DNA from: an uncultured Bacteroidales bacterium
GTDB taxonomy: Bacteria; Bacteroidota; Bacteroidia; Bacteroidales; FEN-979
Length of the DNA stretch: 32,822 bases
Direction of reading: 5' to 3'
Assembly (NCBI GenBank): GCA_903926565.1
Contig: CAIYJU010000060.1
Span: forward strand, 1-32,822
Shown: piece after piece, positions 24,861 to 32,822 of the stretch
Numbering within the stretch: position 1 is the stretch's first letter
How the letters are laid out: every line of letters starts with the position of its first letter
Program-made: the position numbers and the translations under genes
The notes under the pieces: generated by a model
The model's database searches: none
Told to the model about the DNA's origin: nothing
The model's input: the letters and a program-made list of their open reading frames with translations, nothing else

Positions 24861-25442
24861 TTATTTCTTTCCAAATCTCTGGCAATATAAATCCAGCATT
24901 TCTGATTCTATGCCAAGCTCATCGAGCGGCACTGGCTGTTCCTTTGAAATGTCCGCTGCCATTTTATCAATATTTTCCTTCGGCTGAAACAGTTGTGCAA
25001 CCTGGTTTGTAAGGTCAACTATTACTACCGAAGGGTCACTGAAAGTAACCTCCCACTTGCTGACGATCACACTTACTCCTGCACTTTTGGCCAGTTCGGG
25101 CAGTTTGTCTTTTACGACGCCCATTACGATGGCAATGGAACCATTGCTGAAAATCATCTGGTGAAGCAAATGCTGATACGACATGGCTCCGATGGAGAGT
25201 TCCTTGACCCGGGCAGTATCATGCGCTTTTTGTGCAGAATCTGTCTGCCTGTTTAATTTCACCATGTGTTTTTTGAATTCATCTGATCTTGACCATGCGA
25301 ATATCACGATTCGGGAATCATAGGTTCCTATCTTCATTACAGATGACATTTTTTGCGCCGTTGCCTGCTGTGAAAACATAGCGGCAAATAACAATGTACA
25401 GGTTATGAAAACCTGTAAGATAGATTTGTTTTTAATTCTCAT
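24861..25442 (-). CDS. Exported protein, possibly distantly OmpH/Skp-like
   Basis: 193 residues. A basic signal peptide (MRIKNKSILQ...) ends near ATAQ (about residue 30). The mature part starts KIGTYDSRIVIFAW, like the opening strand of OmpH/Skp proteins. A charged helical middle (55-105) and a late VSVIVSKWEVTF...VVIVDLTNQVAQLF segment recall the OmpH ending with a D-L/I-T motif. The similarity is remote and judged by eye, so OmpH/Skp is a suggestion only. If right, it would be a periplasmic chaperone-like protein. AGGAGG lies eight bases before the ATG. It is the first gene of a two-gene minus-strand unit with the three-helix membrane protein. Confidence 0.65.
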   Translation of the reverse strand: MRIKNKSILQVFITCTLLFAAMFSQQATAQKMSSVMKIGTYDSRIVIFAWSRSDEFKKHMVKLNRQTDSAQKAHDTARVKELSIGAMSYQHLLHQMIFSNGSIAIVMGVVKDKLPELAKSAGVSVIVSKWEVTFSDPSVVIVDLTNQVAQLFQPKENIDKMAADISKEQPVPLDELGIESEMLDLYCQRFGKK

Positions 25443-25450
25443 GGTTTGTT

Positions 25451-25456
25451 CCTCCT
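25451..25456 (-). promoter_or_regulatory. Strong Shine-Dalgarno site of the exported-protein gene
   Basis: AGGAGG on the minus strand, eight bases before the ATG at 25442. Together with the site at 24822, it marks both genes of this pair as atypical. Confidence 0.75.
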
Positions 25457-25638
25457 TTTATTTTGGTTAAGATTTTTGCTCAGGGCGATTCTTTTTCTAA
25501 TTTTGGTTTGGATATTCCGAATATTTACACGGCGAAAGTAATCCCGGTTTGAAAACTGGCCCGGAAATATCCTTGTAAATTATTTGTAAATTATTTTACA
25601 ACGATTCTGCATAACTATTAACCGATAATACCAGAATT

Positions 25639-26598
25639 TTGTCCCGGAACGATCAAAAATATTTTGACGCACTGAAAACAAAGGTTGTAGCCATGATGCA
25701 GCAATCCTATCCGGGAATCAATACAACCATTTCAGACTGGAAAGGCCAGGAGATTACTGATTTCCAGGAGGAACTTCGCCTGAAGGTGAATGCCCGGATC
25801 AGCGAAAAATGGTTTTATACCCACATGAAGTCCGGCCAGCCTGGGGTTCCAAGGATCGATATGCTAAACCTGTTAAGCCGCTATGCTGGCTATACAAATT
25901 GGGATGATTTCGTTTTCATGCACAGCGGTTCAATTACCGATGAAAAAAACAGCCCGCCATATACTGCTCCGGTGGCAAAAAATGCCAACCGCTTTTTTGT
26001 TCTGGTCCCGTTAATTACGCTTGCGATTGTTCTTTTCTTTTATGGTTTGTTCAAACTGTTCAATACCCGGAACTACCATTTCCGCTTTTATGATGCCGAC
26101 ACCCATGAAGTGATCGCCGACAGCAGGATAGAGATCACCCTGCTGCCTGACGGAGAGTCGCCCGTTCAAAGCCTGGTTTCTTCCGACGGAAGTTTTCAGC
26201 TTAAAACGGATAAAAGCAAAATAAAAATGGTCATCAATGCCCCTTATTACAGGAGCGACACCATCACCAGGATCGTACGTAAATTAAACCGTGATGAAAA
26301 GATAATGCTGCATGCCGATGAATATTCACTGATGATCCACTACTACTCAATGATGAAAGTCGATGACTGGCAGAAGCGTAGAAGCCGGCTGGAAGAGATG
26401 ATCGATGATGCAGCGATGATCTGCCAGGTGGTTAACGACAAGGATGCAACCGGAATGGCACTTTACAACAAAAGCGAATTCATCGATAAAATGACCATGC
26501 CAACCGGGAGCCTTAAGAATATCGAAATCCTGGGTTCGCAAATGCGGGAAAATAAAATTATGGTACTGCGGTTCCGGATCAACGACAAGAAAAAATGA
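25639..26598 (+). CDS. Single-pass membrane protein with conserved cytoplasmic N-terminal domain; probable TTG start
   Basis: 319 residues. Residues 1-95 form a helical cytoplasmic domain with VNARISEKWFYTHMK and PRIDMLNLLSRYAGYTNWDDF segments, a pattern I associate with Bacteroidota proteins of unknown function. One transmembrane helix lies at about 119-141. The C-terminal 175 residues are beta-rich and should be periplasmic, with a DADTHEVIADSRIEI strand like carboxypeptidase-regulatory Ig-like modules. No enzyme motif was seen. Start: an in-frame stop at 25612 and no ATG before 25693 leave TTG 25639 as the best start, since ATG 25693 would remove the beginning of the helical domain. The stop overlaps the next start by four bases (ATGA), so the two genes are coupled. 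Confidence 0.7.
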   Translation: MSRNDQKYFDALKTKVVAMMQQSYPGINTTISDWKGQEITDFQEELRLKVNARISEKWFYTHMKSGQPGVPRIDMLNLLSRYAGYTNWDDFVFMHSGSITDEKNSPPYTAPVAKNANRFFVLVPLITLAIVLFFYGLFKLFNTRNYHFRFYDADTHEVIADSRIEITLLPDGESPVQSLVSSDGSFQLKTDKSKIKMVINAPYYRSDTITRIVRKLNRDEKIMLHADEYSLMIHYYSMMKVDDWQKRRSRLEEMIDDAAMICQVVNDKDATGMALYNKSEFIDKMTMPTGSLKNIEILGSQMRENKIMVLRFRINDKKK

Positions 26599-27233
26599 GC
26601 AGACTATTTAAAATATCCGGGCTGATCCTGCTCTATTTCCTCACATGCGGAAAAAGTTGTGACAACCAGGAGCAGTTCGACGCAACGACAGAACAGCAAA
26701 GGGTTAAGACAGGAACCGACAGCCTTCATACTGCTTTCGGTTCTGACACCCTTTCACCGACTGCCCTTCAGGCGTTTTCCGTAACGGCAAAGGTGAAATT
26801 TTCAGACCTGTTTGATTATATGCGGATCCTTAACGACAGCAATGCTGCTGAACCTTTCAGGGATAAGGCAGAAGTGATGATCCATTCGTTATTCCAATCC
26901 GAAAATTCCGTTTTTCAGTTAATGAATCCTGACAATTCTGTTTGTGAGGAAGTCCCTGTTAAACAATTATTTTCAGGTAAAACGAGCCTTGCAGGCTTCG
27001 GACCGGTAGTTTCTGATTCCATCAGGATAGTCGTTGCCCCGGATCGGTTAGGGAATGGGACCTATATCGGAAAACTCAGTTACAGGAATATCCGGCAGGG
27101 GACAAAAAGTACTGGTACGGCGAATCCGGAAAGATGTTCTGTCAACCTGGAGTTTCTGATCACCAAACATGATAAAATATTTGGTCCTGATACACTAAGC
27201 ATCTGGGAAGTTTTTTTAGGGCGGAAGGAATAA
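26595..27233 (+). CDS. Secreted or lipid-anchored protein of unknown function
   Basis: 212 residues. An N-terminal hydrophobic segment (6-18) ends at C18 and C22; either could be a lipidated Cys, but neither context fits the lipobox well. The mature region has a helical FSDLFDYMRILNDSN part, an FQSENSVFQLMN strand, then beta-rich sequence including ISYRNI-like and VNLEFLIT segments. I recognise no family. The start overlaps the upstream membrane-protein gene by four bases, so the two products may form an envelope complex. It ends two bases from the convergent YciI-like gene. Confidence 0.65.
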   Translation: MSRLFKISGLILLYFLTCGKSCDNQEQFDATTEQQRVKTGTDSLHTAFGSDTLSPTALQAFSVTAKVKFSDLFDYMRILNDSNAAEPFRDKAEVMIHSLFQSENSVFQLMNPDNSVCEEVPVKQLFSGKTSLAGFGPVVSDSIRIVVAPDRLGNGTYIGKLSYRNIRQGTKSTGTANPERCSVNLEFLITKHDKIFGPDTLSIWEVFLGRKE

Positions 27234-27235
27234 GC

Positions 27236-27526
27236 CTATTGTTGAATAAACCGCTCGAATCCCTCTGCAAAACTCTTCACCTCGAATTCAATAACCGAAT
27301 AATCGGCAACGCCATTGATGCAATACGGATCGCCTTTCATGATCTCCAGCGCCTCCGCTTTGCTTGACGCATTTAACAGAATAAACCCGCCTGTGCGTGG
27401 AATCTGCGGTCCGGAACAAATAGCAATTCCCTTTGCGTACAAGGTTTTAAGAAAAGCACGATGTGCTTCAAGGTACTTGTCAACCTCTTCGGTTGGTTTC
27501 AGGTAAACTGAATGAAATGCGAACAT
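27236..27526 (-). CDS. YciI-like (YCII) domain protein
   Basis: 96 residues, the full length of a YCII domain. Diagnostic features are the early H22 in EAHRAFL, the SGPQIPRTGG segment (38-47) with a following ILL strand, and D66 in KGDPY. In family members the His/Asp pair is thought to form a small active site in a ferredoxin-like dimeric fold; the reaction is not established for most. It is a stand-alone gene with a candidate -7 element 17 bases upstream. Confidence 0.88.
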   Translation of the reverse strand: MFAFHSVYLKPTEEVDKYLEAHRAFLKTLYAKGIAICSGPQIPRTGGFILLNASSKAEALEIMKGDPYCINGVADYSVIEFEVKSFAEGFERFIQQ

Positions 27527-27542
27527 AGAATGAAATTTGATG

Positions 27543-27550
27543 CAAATTTA
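27543..27550 (-). promoter_or_regulatory. Candidate -7 element of the YciI-like gene
   Basis: TAAATTTG on the minus strand fits TAnnTTTG, and the box ends 17 bases before the ATG. The -33 position falls at the edge of the 18-bp repeat array and reads GTG rather than TTG. Confidence 0.45.
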
Positions 27551-27570
27551 TGGGAATAATCTTAGTCTTT

Positions 27571-27621
27571 CACCCCGTCAGGGTCCTTCACCCCGTCAGG
27601 GTCCTTCACCCCGTCAGGGTG
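27571..27621 (+). repeat. Intergenic array of three 18-bp repeats
   Basis: CACCCCGTCAGGGT occurs at 27571, 27589 and 27607, exactly 18 bp apart, separated by CCTT. The ACCC/GGGT arms could pair. The unit and period equal those of the coding copies at 20657 and 20675. Confidence 0.95.
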
Positions 27622-27641
27622 CATTGGAAGGGTGCATTGGA
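27616..27641 (+). repeat. 13-bp direct repeat next to the 18-bp array
   Basis: AGGGTGCATTGGA occurs twice in tandem (27616-27628 and 27629-27641). The first copy starts within the last 18-bp unit, and the second supplies the TTG of the downstream promoter. Confidence 0.9.
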
Positions 27642-27667
27642 CATAAGCAAATTATTATGTAAGTTTG
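27637..27667 (+). promoter_or_regulatory. Promoter of the T9SS-exported propeller gene, positioned for a near-leaderless mRNA
   Basis: TTG (27637-27639), 20-bp spacer, TAAGTTTG (27660-27667). The box ends four bases before the ATG at 27672, so the predicted transcription start falls at or next to the start codon. Confidence 0.6.
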
Positions 27668-27671
27668 TATT

Positions 27672-29378
27672 ATGAAAAACTTCCGCCGCCATTTTTTTGC
27701 CTGCCTGGCATTTCTGATGATTTGCCCGCTGATATCTGTCAGCCAGAACCAACGTTTGCCGTTATCTGAAAAAAGCCGAATTCATAATGAAATTCCGGAT
27801 CAGCAATATCAAGCCCGACCATCCGGAGATTTGAAAACCTCTCCGGCATACCACTTTGAAAGTTCCGGCTTTTTCACCAAACAGGTGAATGTTAATGCAA
27901 ATGGAGAAAATATTGTCGGGGATGCAGCCAATGAGCCTTCCCTTGCTGTTGATCCGACCAACCCTGATAAGATGGTGATCGGGTGGCGGCAATTTGACGA
28001 TGTGAACAACAATTTCAGGCAGGCCGGTGTTGGCTATTCCTCGAACGGGGGACAGAACTGGACATTCCCAGGAGTAATCGACCCCGGCATTTTCCGGTCT
28101 GACCCTGTTCTTGACTTTGATGCTTCCGGAAATTTCTTTTACAACAGTCTTACAACGATTACGGGAGCCTACACATGCAACGTCTTTAAAAGCACCAACG
28201 GCGGTGCAGGGTGGGATGCGGGTACCGAAGCCCATGGTGGCGACAAACAATGGATGACCATCGACCGTACCGACGGACAAGGCAACGGTAATATCTACTC
28301 CTGCTGGAACTCCGCATACACATCCTGCCAGCCCGGATTTTTCACCCGGTCTGCTGATGCTGGTGTCAGTTATGAGCCCTGTATTGAAGTTGACGGATTC
28401 CCTTACTGGGGCACCATGGCTGTTGGGCCTTCGGGGGAGTTGTACATTACTGGTGCCGGGTTTTCTGACGGAGCAGTTGTGGTCAAATCTACCAATGCCC
28501 AAACACAAGGATCTTCCATAACATGGAACTCGCTTTCCTATGCAGATCTTGATGGATATATTGTTGGTCAGGCCCCGATCAACCCGGTTGGCATCCTTGG
28601 TCAGGTAAACATTGATGTTGACCCGTCCACTGGCCCCGGAAGGGGAAATGTGTATGTGGTTGCATCTGTGGCCCGGATGTCGAACCCTGATCCGGCAGAT
28701 GTCATGTTTGCAAAAAGCACCGATGGAGGATTGACTTTTGGCGCCCCGCAACGGCTGAACACCGATGTTGGTGTGGGCAATTACCAGTGGTTTGGTACCA
28801 TGTCGGTTGCGCCAAACGGGCGTATTGACGTGATCTGGCTGGATACGCGGGAGTTCCCTGGATCCTTTTTATCCGCACTCTATTATTGTTACTCCGGCGA
28901 TCAGGGAACAACCTGGTCGATCAACAAAAAACTGTCAGAGTCGTTCGACCCATCTGTCGGTTACCCTCAGCAGGAAAAAATGGGGGATTATTTCGACATG
29001 GTTTCGGATAACGAGGGTGCACACCTCGCCTGGGCCAATACCCTCAACGGAGAACAGGATGTTTATTATACACACATCACCCCTACCATCGTCGGGCTGA
29101 ACGAAAATCCTGCGGCTCCTGATCTTTTATTGTCGGGTTACCCCAATCCTTTCCGGGATCAAACAACCATCCGGTATCATATTCAGGGTGATTGCTTCGT
29201 GAAGGTCGTCATCTGCAATATTTATGGCAGGGAGATCCTTACACTTGTTGAAAAGGCACAGCCTTCAGGCTCCTATTCTGTGAATTTTTCCGACAGGGAG
29301 CTATCTGCCGGATTCTATCTTTGCCGGTTATCAGCCGGAACGCACACTGTCAGCACCCGATTGGTGAAATTGAAATAA
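27672..29378 (+). CDS. T9SS-exported BNR/sialidase-like beta-propeller protein
   Basis: 568 residues. The signal peptide (MKNFRRHFFACLAFLM..., ending SVSQ at about residue 25) is followed by a propeller of BNR/Asp-box character: NEPSLAVDPTNPDKMVIGW, VGYSSNGGQNW, KSTNGGAGWD, TRSADAGVSYE, KSTDGGLTFG and YSGDQGTTWS recur at blade-like spacing. No clear sialidase catalytic set (FRIP motif, Arg triad) was seen, so it is more likely a binding or structural propeller than an active sialidase. The last ~80 residues (from about 487, SGYPNPFRDQTTI... to TRLVKLK) are a type A T9SS sorting domain, which directs crossing of the outer membrane and cell-surface attachment. It is monocistronic, with its own promoter. 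Confidence 0.9.
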   Translation: MKNFRRHFFACLAFLMICPLISVSQNQRLPLSEKSRIHNEIPDQQYQARPSGDLKTSPAYHFESSGFFTKQVNVNANGENIVGDAANEPSLAVDPTNPDKMVIGWRQFDDVNNNFRQAGVGYSSNGGQNWTFPGVIDPGIFRSDPVLDFDASGNFFYNSLTTITGAYTCNVFKSTNGGAGWDAGTEAHGGDKQWMTIDRTDGQGNGNIYSCWNSAYTSCQPGFFTRSADAGVSYEPCIEVDGFPYWGTMAVGPSGELYITGAGFSDGAVVVKSTNAQTQGSSITWNSLSYADLDGYIVGQAPINPVGILGQVNIDVDPSTGPGRGNVYVVASVARMSNPDPADVMFAKSTDGGLTFGAPQRLNTDVGVGNYQWFGTMSVAPNGRIDVIWLDTREFPGSFLSALYYCYSGDQGTTWSINKKLSESFDPSVGYPQQEKMGDYFDMVSDNEGAHLAWANTLNGEQDVYYTHITPTIVGLNENPAAPDLLLSGYPNPFRDQTTIRYHIQGDCFVKVVICNIYGREILTLVEKAQPSGSYSVNFSDRELSAGFYLCRLSAGTHTVSTRLVKLK

Positions 29379-29714
29379 ACATCCATCGACAGTCGCTTCC
29401 TTTTTCCTTTTTTGTCTGTACCCTGACATTTGAAGCCATAAACAGTTGCCTGAACATTCATGATTTACCTATTATGTGCCAGATTTGGGCAATTACAATT
29501 TTTTCCGTATTTTTGCATTGTTATGTTCTGTAATTCCTCTGCCTCCTTGTTTTCAACATTTTATGCTCCATTCTTCCTGCAAAATCCCCCCGGTTTCCAT
29601 CTACATATTTCTGCACCCCCAAAAACCAGGGACAACCATAATCAACTAATCATCGTCTCCATATAAGTATCTTTTAACTGAAAATCCCTAGAATCCATAA
29701 ACAAACCCAAAAAC
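29379..29714. other. Intergenic region with long leader of the final gene
   Basis: 336 bp, T-rich and C-rich on the plus strand. It contains one well-formed promoter (listed separately) and a leader of about 195 bases. Small open frames here have no protein character. No strong hairpin was recognised. Confidence 0.6.
29484..29515 (+). promoter_or_regulatory. Promoter of the final surface-protein gene
   Basis: TTTG (29484-29487), 20-bp spacer, TATTTTTG (29508-29515), an exact match to TTTG...TAnnTTTG. The predicted start near 29520 leaves a 5' leader of about 195 bases before the ATG at 29715. Confidence 0.65.
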
Positions 29715-32700
29715 ATGAAAAAAATCGTTTACGCCCTTTTTGTTACGGTACTTTTTTTATCCTCCTCCCTGGTGAATGCCCAGGAGCCGCAGGAGTCGCA
29801 GAGCCCCACCCTGATCACCCGGTCGGAAAATGTGGTTGAGGTGCCATCCATTGCATCTCAGATTGCAAACGGCTCTTTTAAACCTGCCGTAAATGAGGTA
29901 AAGGAATTCAATCGCAAACGTTGGGGGCATAACACCTCCATTCCCGGCAAAGGTTTGCCCAACGGGGATGATCCGTTATGGCAAAAAGAGTTGCTGGATA
30001 ACCCAACTCAGGGCAGGGGCCCGATCCTCAGTTTTGATGCAGCCAGTCCGACTGCGACGCCTACCGATCCGACAGGCGCAGTAGGACCAAACCACTTTCT
30101 GAATTCCTGGAATAGTTCTTTCCGGATCTGGAACAAACTTGGCGTCGCACTCATCCCGGAAGCCTCCCTTGGAACAGTTCTCCCGGGAACCATGGGCGAC
30201 CCTATTGTAATGTACGACCCCTTTGCTGACAGGTTCCTTATTACAGAATTTTACTCCAATGGATTTGACGTTGCAGTTAGCAAGGGACCGGATCCGGTGA
30301 CGAGCGGTTGGTGGGTTTACCGTTTTCCAACCTCTTCATTTCCTGACTATCCAAAATTTTCGGTTTGGTCTGATGGTTATTACATCACCGCCAATAAAGA
30401 CCAGAGTACCCCCAGTACCAGCCAGGTGGTATTTGCACTTGAAAGAGATAAAATGTTGGTGGGCAACACCACTGCCCAGATGCTTGGTTTTCCGCTCACC
30501 GGTATTGTGACCAGCGGATTCTACAGTCCCCTTGGATTCAATGCCAACGGCACCACCATGCCGGCATTAGGAAATGCCCCAATCGTGTATATGCAGGATG
30601 ATTCCTGGAGTGGCGTTACCTCCGATCACTTAAAAATATGGTCGGTCAATGTCAACTGGACCACCCCGGCCAGTTCAACGATTTCAAGTCCGCAGATACT
30701 TCCTGTTGCAGCTTTCGATGGTTTATTTGATGCCGGATCGTTTTCTAACCTACCCCAGCCAAGCGGCAGCGATATCGATGCGCTTCAGGCAACCATCATG
30801 TATATGGCACAGTACCGGAGATTTCCAACGTATAACACCGTGGTTTTTAACTTTGTTGTTGACCTCAACGGGCTCGACAACCTGGCCGGGATCCGCTGGT
30901 ATGAATTGCGCCAGACTACCGATGGGGCGCCCTGGACCATCTACCAGGAGGGCACCTATTCGCAGCCAAACGGACATAGCGCTTTCTGCGGAAACATGTG
31001 TTCGGATATCTATGGAAACATAGGAATGGCCTATACCAGTGTCAGCACGACCCTGAACCCCTCTCTCCGGTTCACCGGAAGACTTGCGTCGGATCCATTA
31101 GGAACCATGACGATTGCAGAAAACCTCATTATCACCGGAACGTCTATTGATCCTTCCTCACGATACGGCGACTATGCACAAATGACCATCGACCCTACTG
31201 ACGGCAGGACATTCTGGACAGTCAGTGAATATTTTTCAGGCGGCAGAAAAAACAGGGCCAGTACATTTCAGATTTCACCTCCGGTTCTTACGGCCATGTT
31301 TGCTGGCACACCAACAACTGTCTGTACGGGAGGTTCGGTCACCTTCACCGATCAATCCCTGGCATCCCCGACTTCATGGACATGGAGTTTCCCGGGAGGA
31401 ACACCTTCAAGTTACAACGGACAATCCCCTCCGGCCATCGTTTACAACACCGCAGGAACCTATGATGTAACCCTGACGGTATCTAATGGTACAAACACTG
31501 ATCCGGAGGTCAAAACAGGTTACATCACTGTTAAAAATGTGGTTGCCAATTTCACAGGAACACCCACAACTGTCGTGGTAGGAAATTCAGTGACTTTCAC
31601 CGATAATTCCTCGTGCTCCCCCACAACATGGGCCTGGTCTTTCCCCGGCGGTACCCCGTCAACATTCAGCGGACAAACACCTCCGGCCATTGTTTACAGC
31701 ACCACCGGCACTTACGATGTATCCCTTACCGTTACAAAACCATCCGGCTCTGATACCAAAACCAAAACAGCCTATATCACTGTTTCCCCACCGATTTTCA
31801 ATATCACAGCAGGAACTGTCACAACCTGTGCCGGCAACTTTTACGATACCGGCGGCCCGACAGGAGCCTACCTGGACAATGAGACCATCACTGAAACATT
31901 TTATCCCTCCACACCGGGGGCAATGATCCGCTTTAATTTCACCTCATTCAGTACCGAATCGGGTTATGATACCCTCACAATATATAATGGGATCAATTCG
32001 GCGGCACCCCTCATCGGTAAATACCACGGAACTACAAGTCCGGGAACCATCACGGCCACCAATGCCTCCGGAGCACTCACCTTCCGGTTTCACTCTGATG
32101 GAAGTGTTACCAGTACGGGCTGGGCGGCAACAATCAGTTGTGTTGCAGGTATTGTGCTTGATCCTGCAACATTTACAGCAACTGCCGCATCCACTTCACT
32201 GATAAACCTCGGCTGGACCAGGAATGCAGGCAGCAATGATGTCATGATCGTGTGGGCTCCAACCAACGTATTCGGGACCCCTGTGGATGGAACGGTTTAT
32301 ACACCGGGAGGAACGGTTGCCGGTGGCGGGACTGTTCTGTATCGCGGAAGCCTCACAGCTTTTAACCATACTTCCCTCAACCCAAGTACCGCCTATTATT
32401 ACAAAGCCTACTCCTATAATGGAAGCAACACATATTCTGTTGGTCTGTCGGCCAATGCCTCGACCTTCTGCGGTGTTTCTTCTTTGCCGCTTACCGAGAA
32501 CTTTATAACATCAACCCTTCCCGGCTGCTGGACAAAACAACAATCAGGGACAGGTGCGGTTGATAAATGGACCGTTTCAAACACCGCCAATGCCGGAGGT
32601 ACCGCTTATGAAATGATGTCATCCTACCAGAGTGTCAATCCTGGTATCACCCGACTTGTTACTCCTCCGATGAACACCATTGGGTTGACACAACTCACCC

Positions 32701-32822
32701 TCAGTTTCAAACACTTCCTGAATGCCTATGCAGCAGGCTGTACGCTGCGTGTACAATCCAGCACCAATGGCACAACCTGGACCAATGAAGCATGGTCAAT
32801 TGCCGCCACGGCAACCAATGTC
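29715..32822 (+). CDS. Large secreted protein with PKD-PKD-CUB-FN3 domains (3' end missing)
   Basis: The frame is open to the window end, 1036 codons without a stop. A signal peptide ends near VNAQ (residue 23). Residues 30-520 are a beta-rich N-terminal region (for example DPTGAVGPNHFLNSWNSSF, DPIVMYDPFADRFLITEF, PKFSVWSDGYYIT) that looks like a propeller. Two PKD domains follow (about 527-600 and 612-690), each with WSFPGGTPS and GTYDVxLTV. A CUB-like domain (about 695-810) has GYDTLTIYNG and a GWAATISC end. Then comes FN3 (815-920) and the start of a MAM/jelly-roll-like module (CWTKQQSG..., from 925). The architecture is that of Bacteroidota adhesins or secreted hydrolase-like proteins; a T9SS domain is expected beyond the edge but not seen. 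No catalytic site was recognised. Start ATG 29715 is set by the signal peptide. Confidence 0.88.
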   Translation, partial: MKKIVYALFVTVLFLSSSLVNAQEPQESQSPTLITRSENVVEVPSIASQIANGSFKPAVNEVKEFNRKRWGHNTSIPGKGLPNGDDPLWQKELLDNPTQGRGPILSFDAASPTATPTDPTGAVGPNHFLNSWNSSFRIWNKLGVALIPEASLGTVLPGTMGDPIVMYDPFADRFLITEFYSNGFDVAVSKGPDPVTSGWWVYRFPTSSFPDYPKFSVWSDGYYITANKDQSTPSTSQVVFALERDKMLVGNTTAQMLGFPLTGIVTSGFYSPLGFNANGTTMPALGNAPIVYMQDDSWSGVTSDHLKIWSVNVNWTTPASSTISSPQILPVAAFDGLFDAGSFSNLPQPSGSDIDALQATIMYMAQYRRFPTYNTVVFNFVVDLNGLDNLAGIRWYELRQTTDGAPWTIYQEGTYSQPNGHSAFCGNMCSDIYGNIGMAYTSVSTTLNPSLRFTGRLASDPLGTMTIAENLIITGTSIDPSSRYGDYAQMTIDPTDGRTFWTVSEYFSGGRKNRASTFQISPPVLTAMFAGTPTTVCTGGSVTFTDQSLASPTSWTWSFPGGTPSSYNGQSPPAIVYNTAGTYDVTLTVSNGTNTDPEVKTGYITVKNVVANFTGTPTTVVVGNSVTFTDNSSCSPTTWAWSFPGGTPSTFSGQTPPAIVYSTTGTYDVSLTVTKPSGSDTKTKTAYITVSPPIFNITAGTVTTCAGNFYDTGGPTGAYLDNETITETFYPSTPGAMIRFNFTSFSTESGYDTLTIYNGINSAAPLIGKYHGTTSPGTITATNASGALTFRFHSDGSVTSTGWAATISCVAGIVLDPATFTATAASTSLINLGWTRNAGSNDVMIVWAPTNVFGTPVDGTVYTPGGTVAGGGTVLYRGSLTAFNHTSLNPSTAYYYKAYSYNGSNTYSVGLSANASTFCGVSSLPLTENFITSTLPGCWTKQQSGTGAVDKWTVSNTANAGGTAYEMMSSYQSVNPGITRLVTPPMNTIGLTQLTLSFKHFLNAYAAGCTLRVQSSTNGTTWTNEAWSIAATATNV

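Noticed and set aside
27571..27621. CRISPR array
   Set aside because: Units are only 18 bp with a constant 4-bp joint, no variable spacers and no cas genes nearby.
27762..28751. 329-codon minus-strand open frame
   Set aside because: Antisense of the T9SS propeller gene; no signal peptide or family resemblance, while the plus frame has a signal peptide and sorting domain.
27672..29378. Active sialidase
   Set aside because: BNR/Asp-box-like repeats are present, but I could not find the FRIP motif, Arg triad or catalytic Tyr/Glu arrangement.

Overview
The window reads as chromosomal DNA of a Bacteroidota bacterium, most likely an anaerobic Bacteroidia-type lineage. Support comes from a PorP/SprF type IX secretion (T9SS) protein, a C-terminal T9SS sorting domain, a FISUMP-domain protein, large secreted proteins built from PKD/Ig-like repeats, promoters of the Bacteroidota form (TTG, 20 bp, TAnnTTTG), and the near absence of Shine-Dalgarno sequences. 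The lineage below phylum is inference.

Layout. (1) 1-7936, plus strand, cell surface: a giant protein cut by the left edge, made of a beta-rich adhesin part, eight 88-residue Ig/PKD-like repeats and a C-terminal multiheme cytochrome c region (19 CXXCH plus one CX3CH); then a FISUMP-domain exported protein and a PorP/SprF protein. (2) 7950-15937, minus strand, signalling: a four-gene operon with a 1280-residue membrane hybrid kinase (tandem HAMP, GAF, HisKA, HATPase, three REC), a CheB-CheR fusion, and two paralogous REC-HisKA-HATPase kinases. (3) 16267-23097, plus strand, energy metabolism: seven genes, hdrC-hdrB-hdrA followed by an flxD-like (MvhD) gene, two ferredoxin-like iron-sulfur proteins and an flxA-like NAD(P)H/FAD/2Fe-2S protein. 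This has the gene content of a flavin-based electron-bifurcating HdrABC-FlxABCD complex. (4) 23057-27526, small accessory genes: an XRE-type regulator with an overlapping short ORF upstream, a beta-barrel protein, two minus-strand envelope genes that unusually carry strong Shine-Dalgarno sites, a translationally coupled pair of membrane/secreted proteins, and a YciI-like protein. (5) 27672-32822, plus strand, surface: a T9SS-exported BNR/sialidase-like beta-propeller protein, then a large PKD-PKD-CUB-FN3 secreted protein cut by the right edge.

How it fits together. The Hdr-Flx complex would couple NAD(P)H to ferredoxin and a disulfide-type acceptor in the cytoplasm. The multiheme surface protein could handle electrons outside the cell, but nothing in the window links the two physically. 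The signalling operon has receptor-modifying enzymes but no MCP, CheA or flagellar gene, so the large kinase is the obvious candidate input protein.

Most notable observations: the adhesin-multiheme fusion with a non-canonical last heme site and no visible T9SS tail; an 18-bp GTCAGGG-containing repeat found both in an intergenic array (27571-27621) and in frame inside an iron-sulfur subunit of the Hdr-Flx cluster (20657-20689); a short ORF overlapping the XRE gene with its own well-formed promoter; and a promoter positioned for a nearly leaderless mRNA at 27672.
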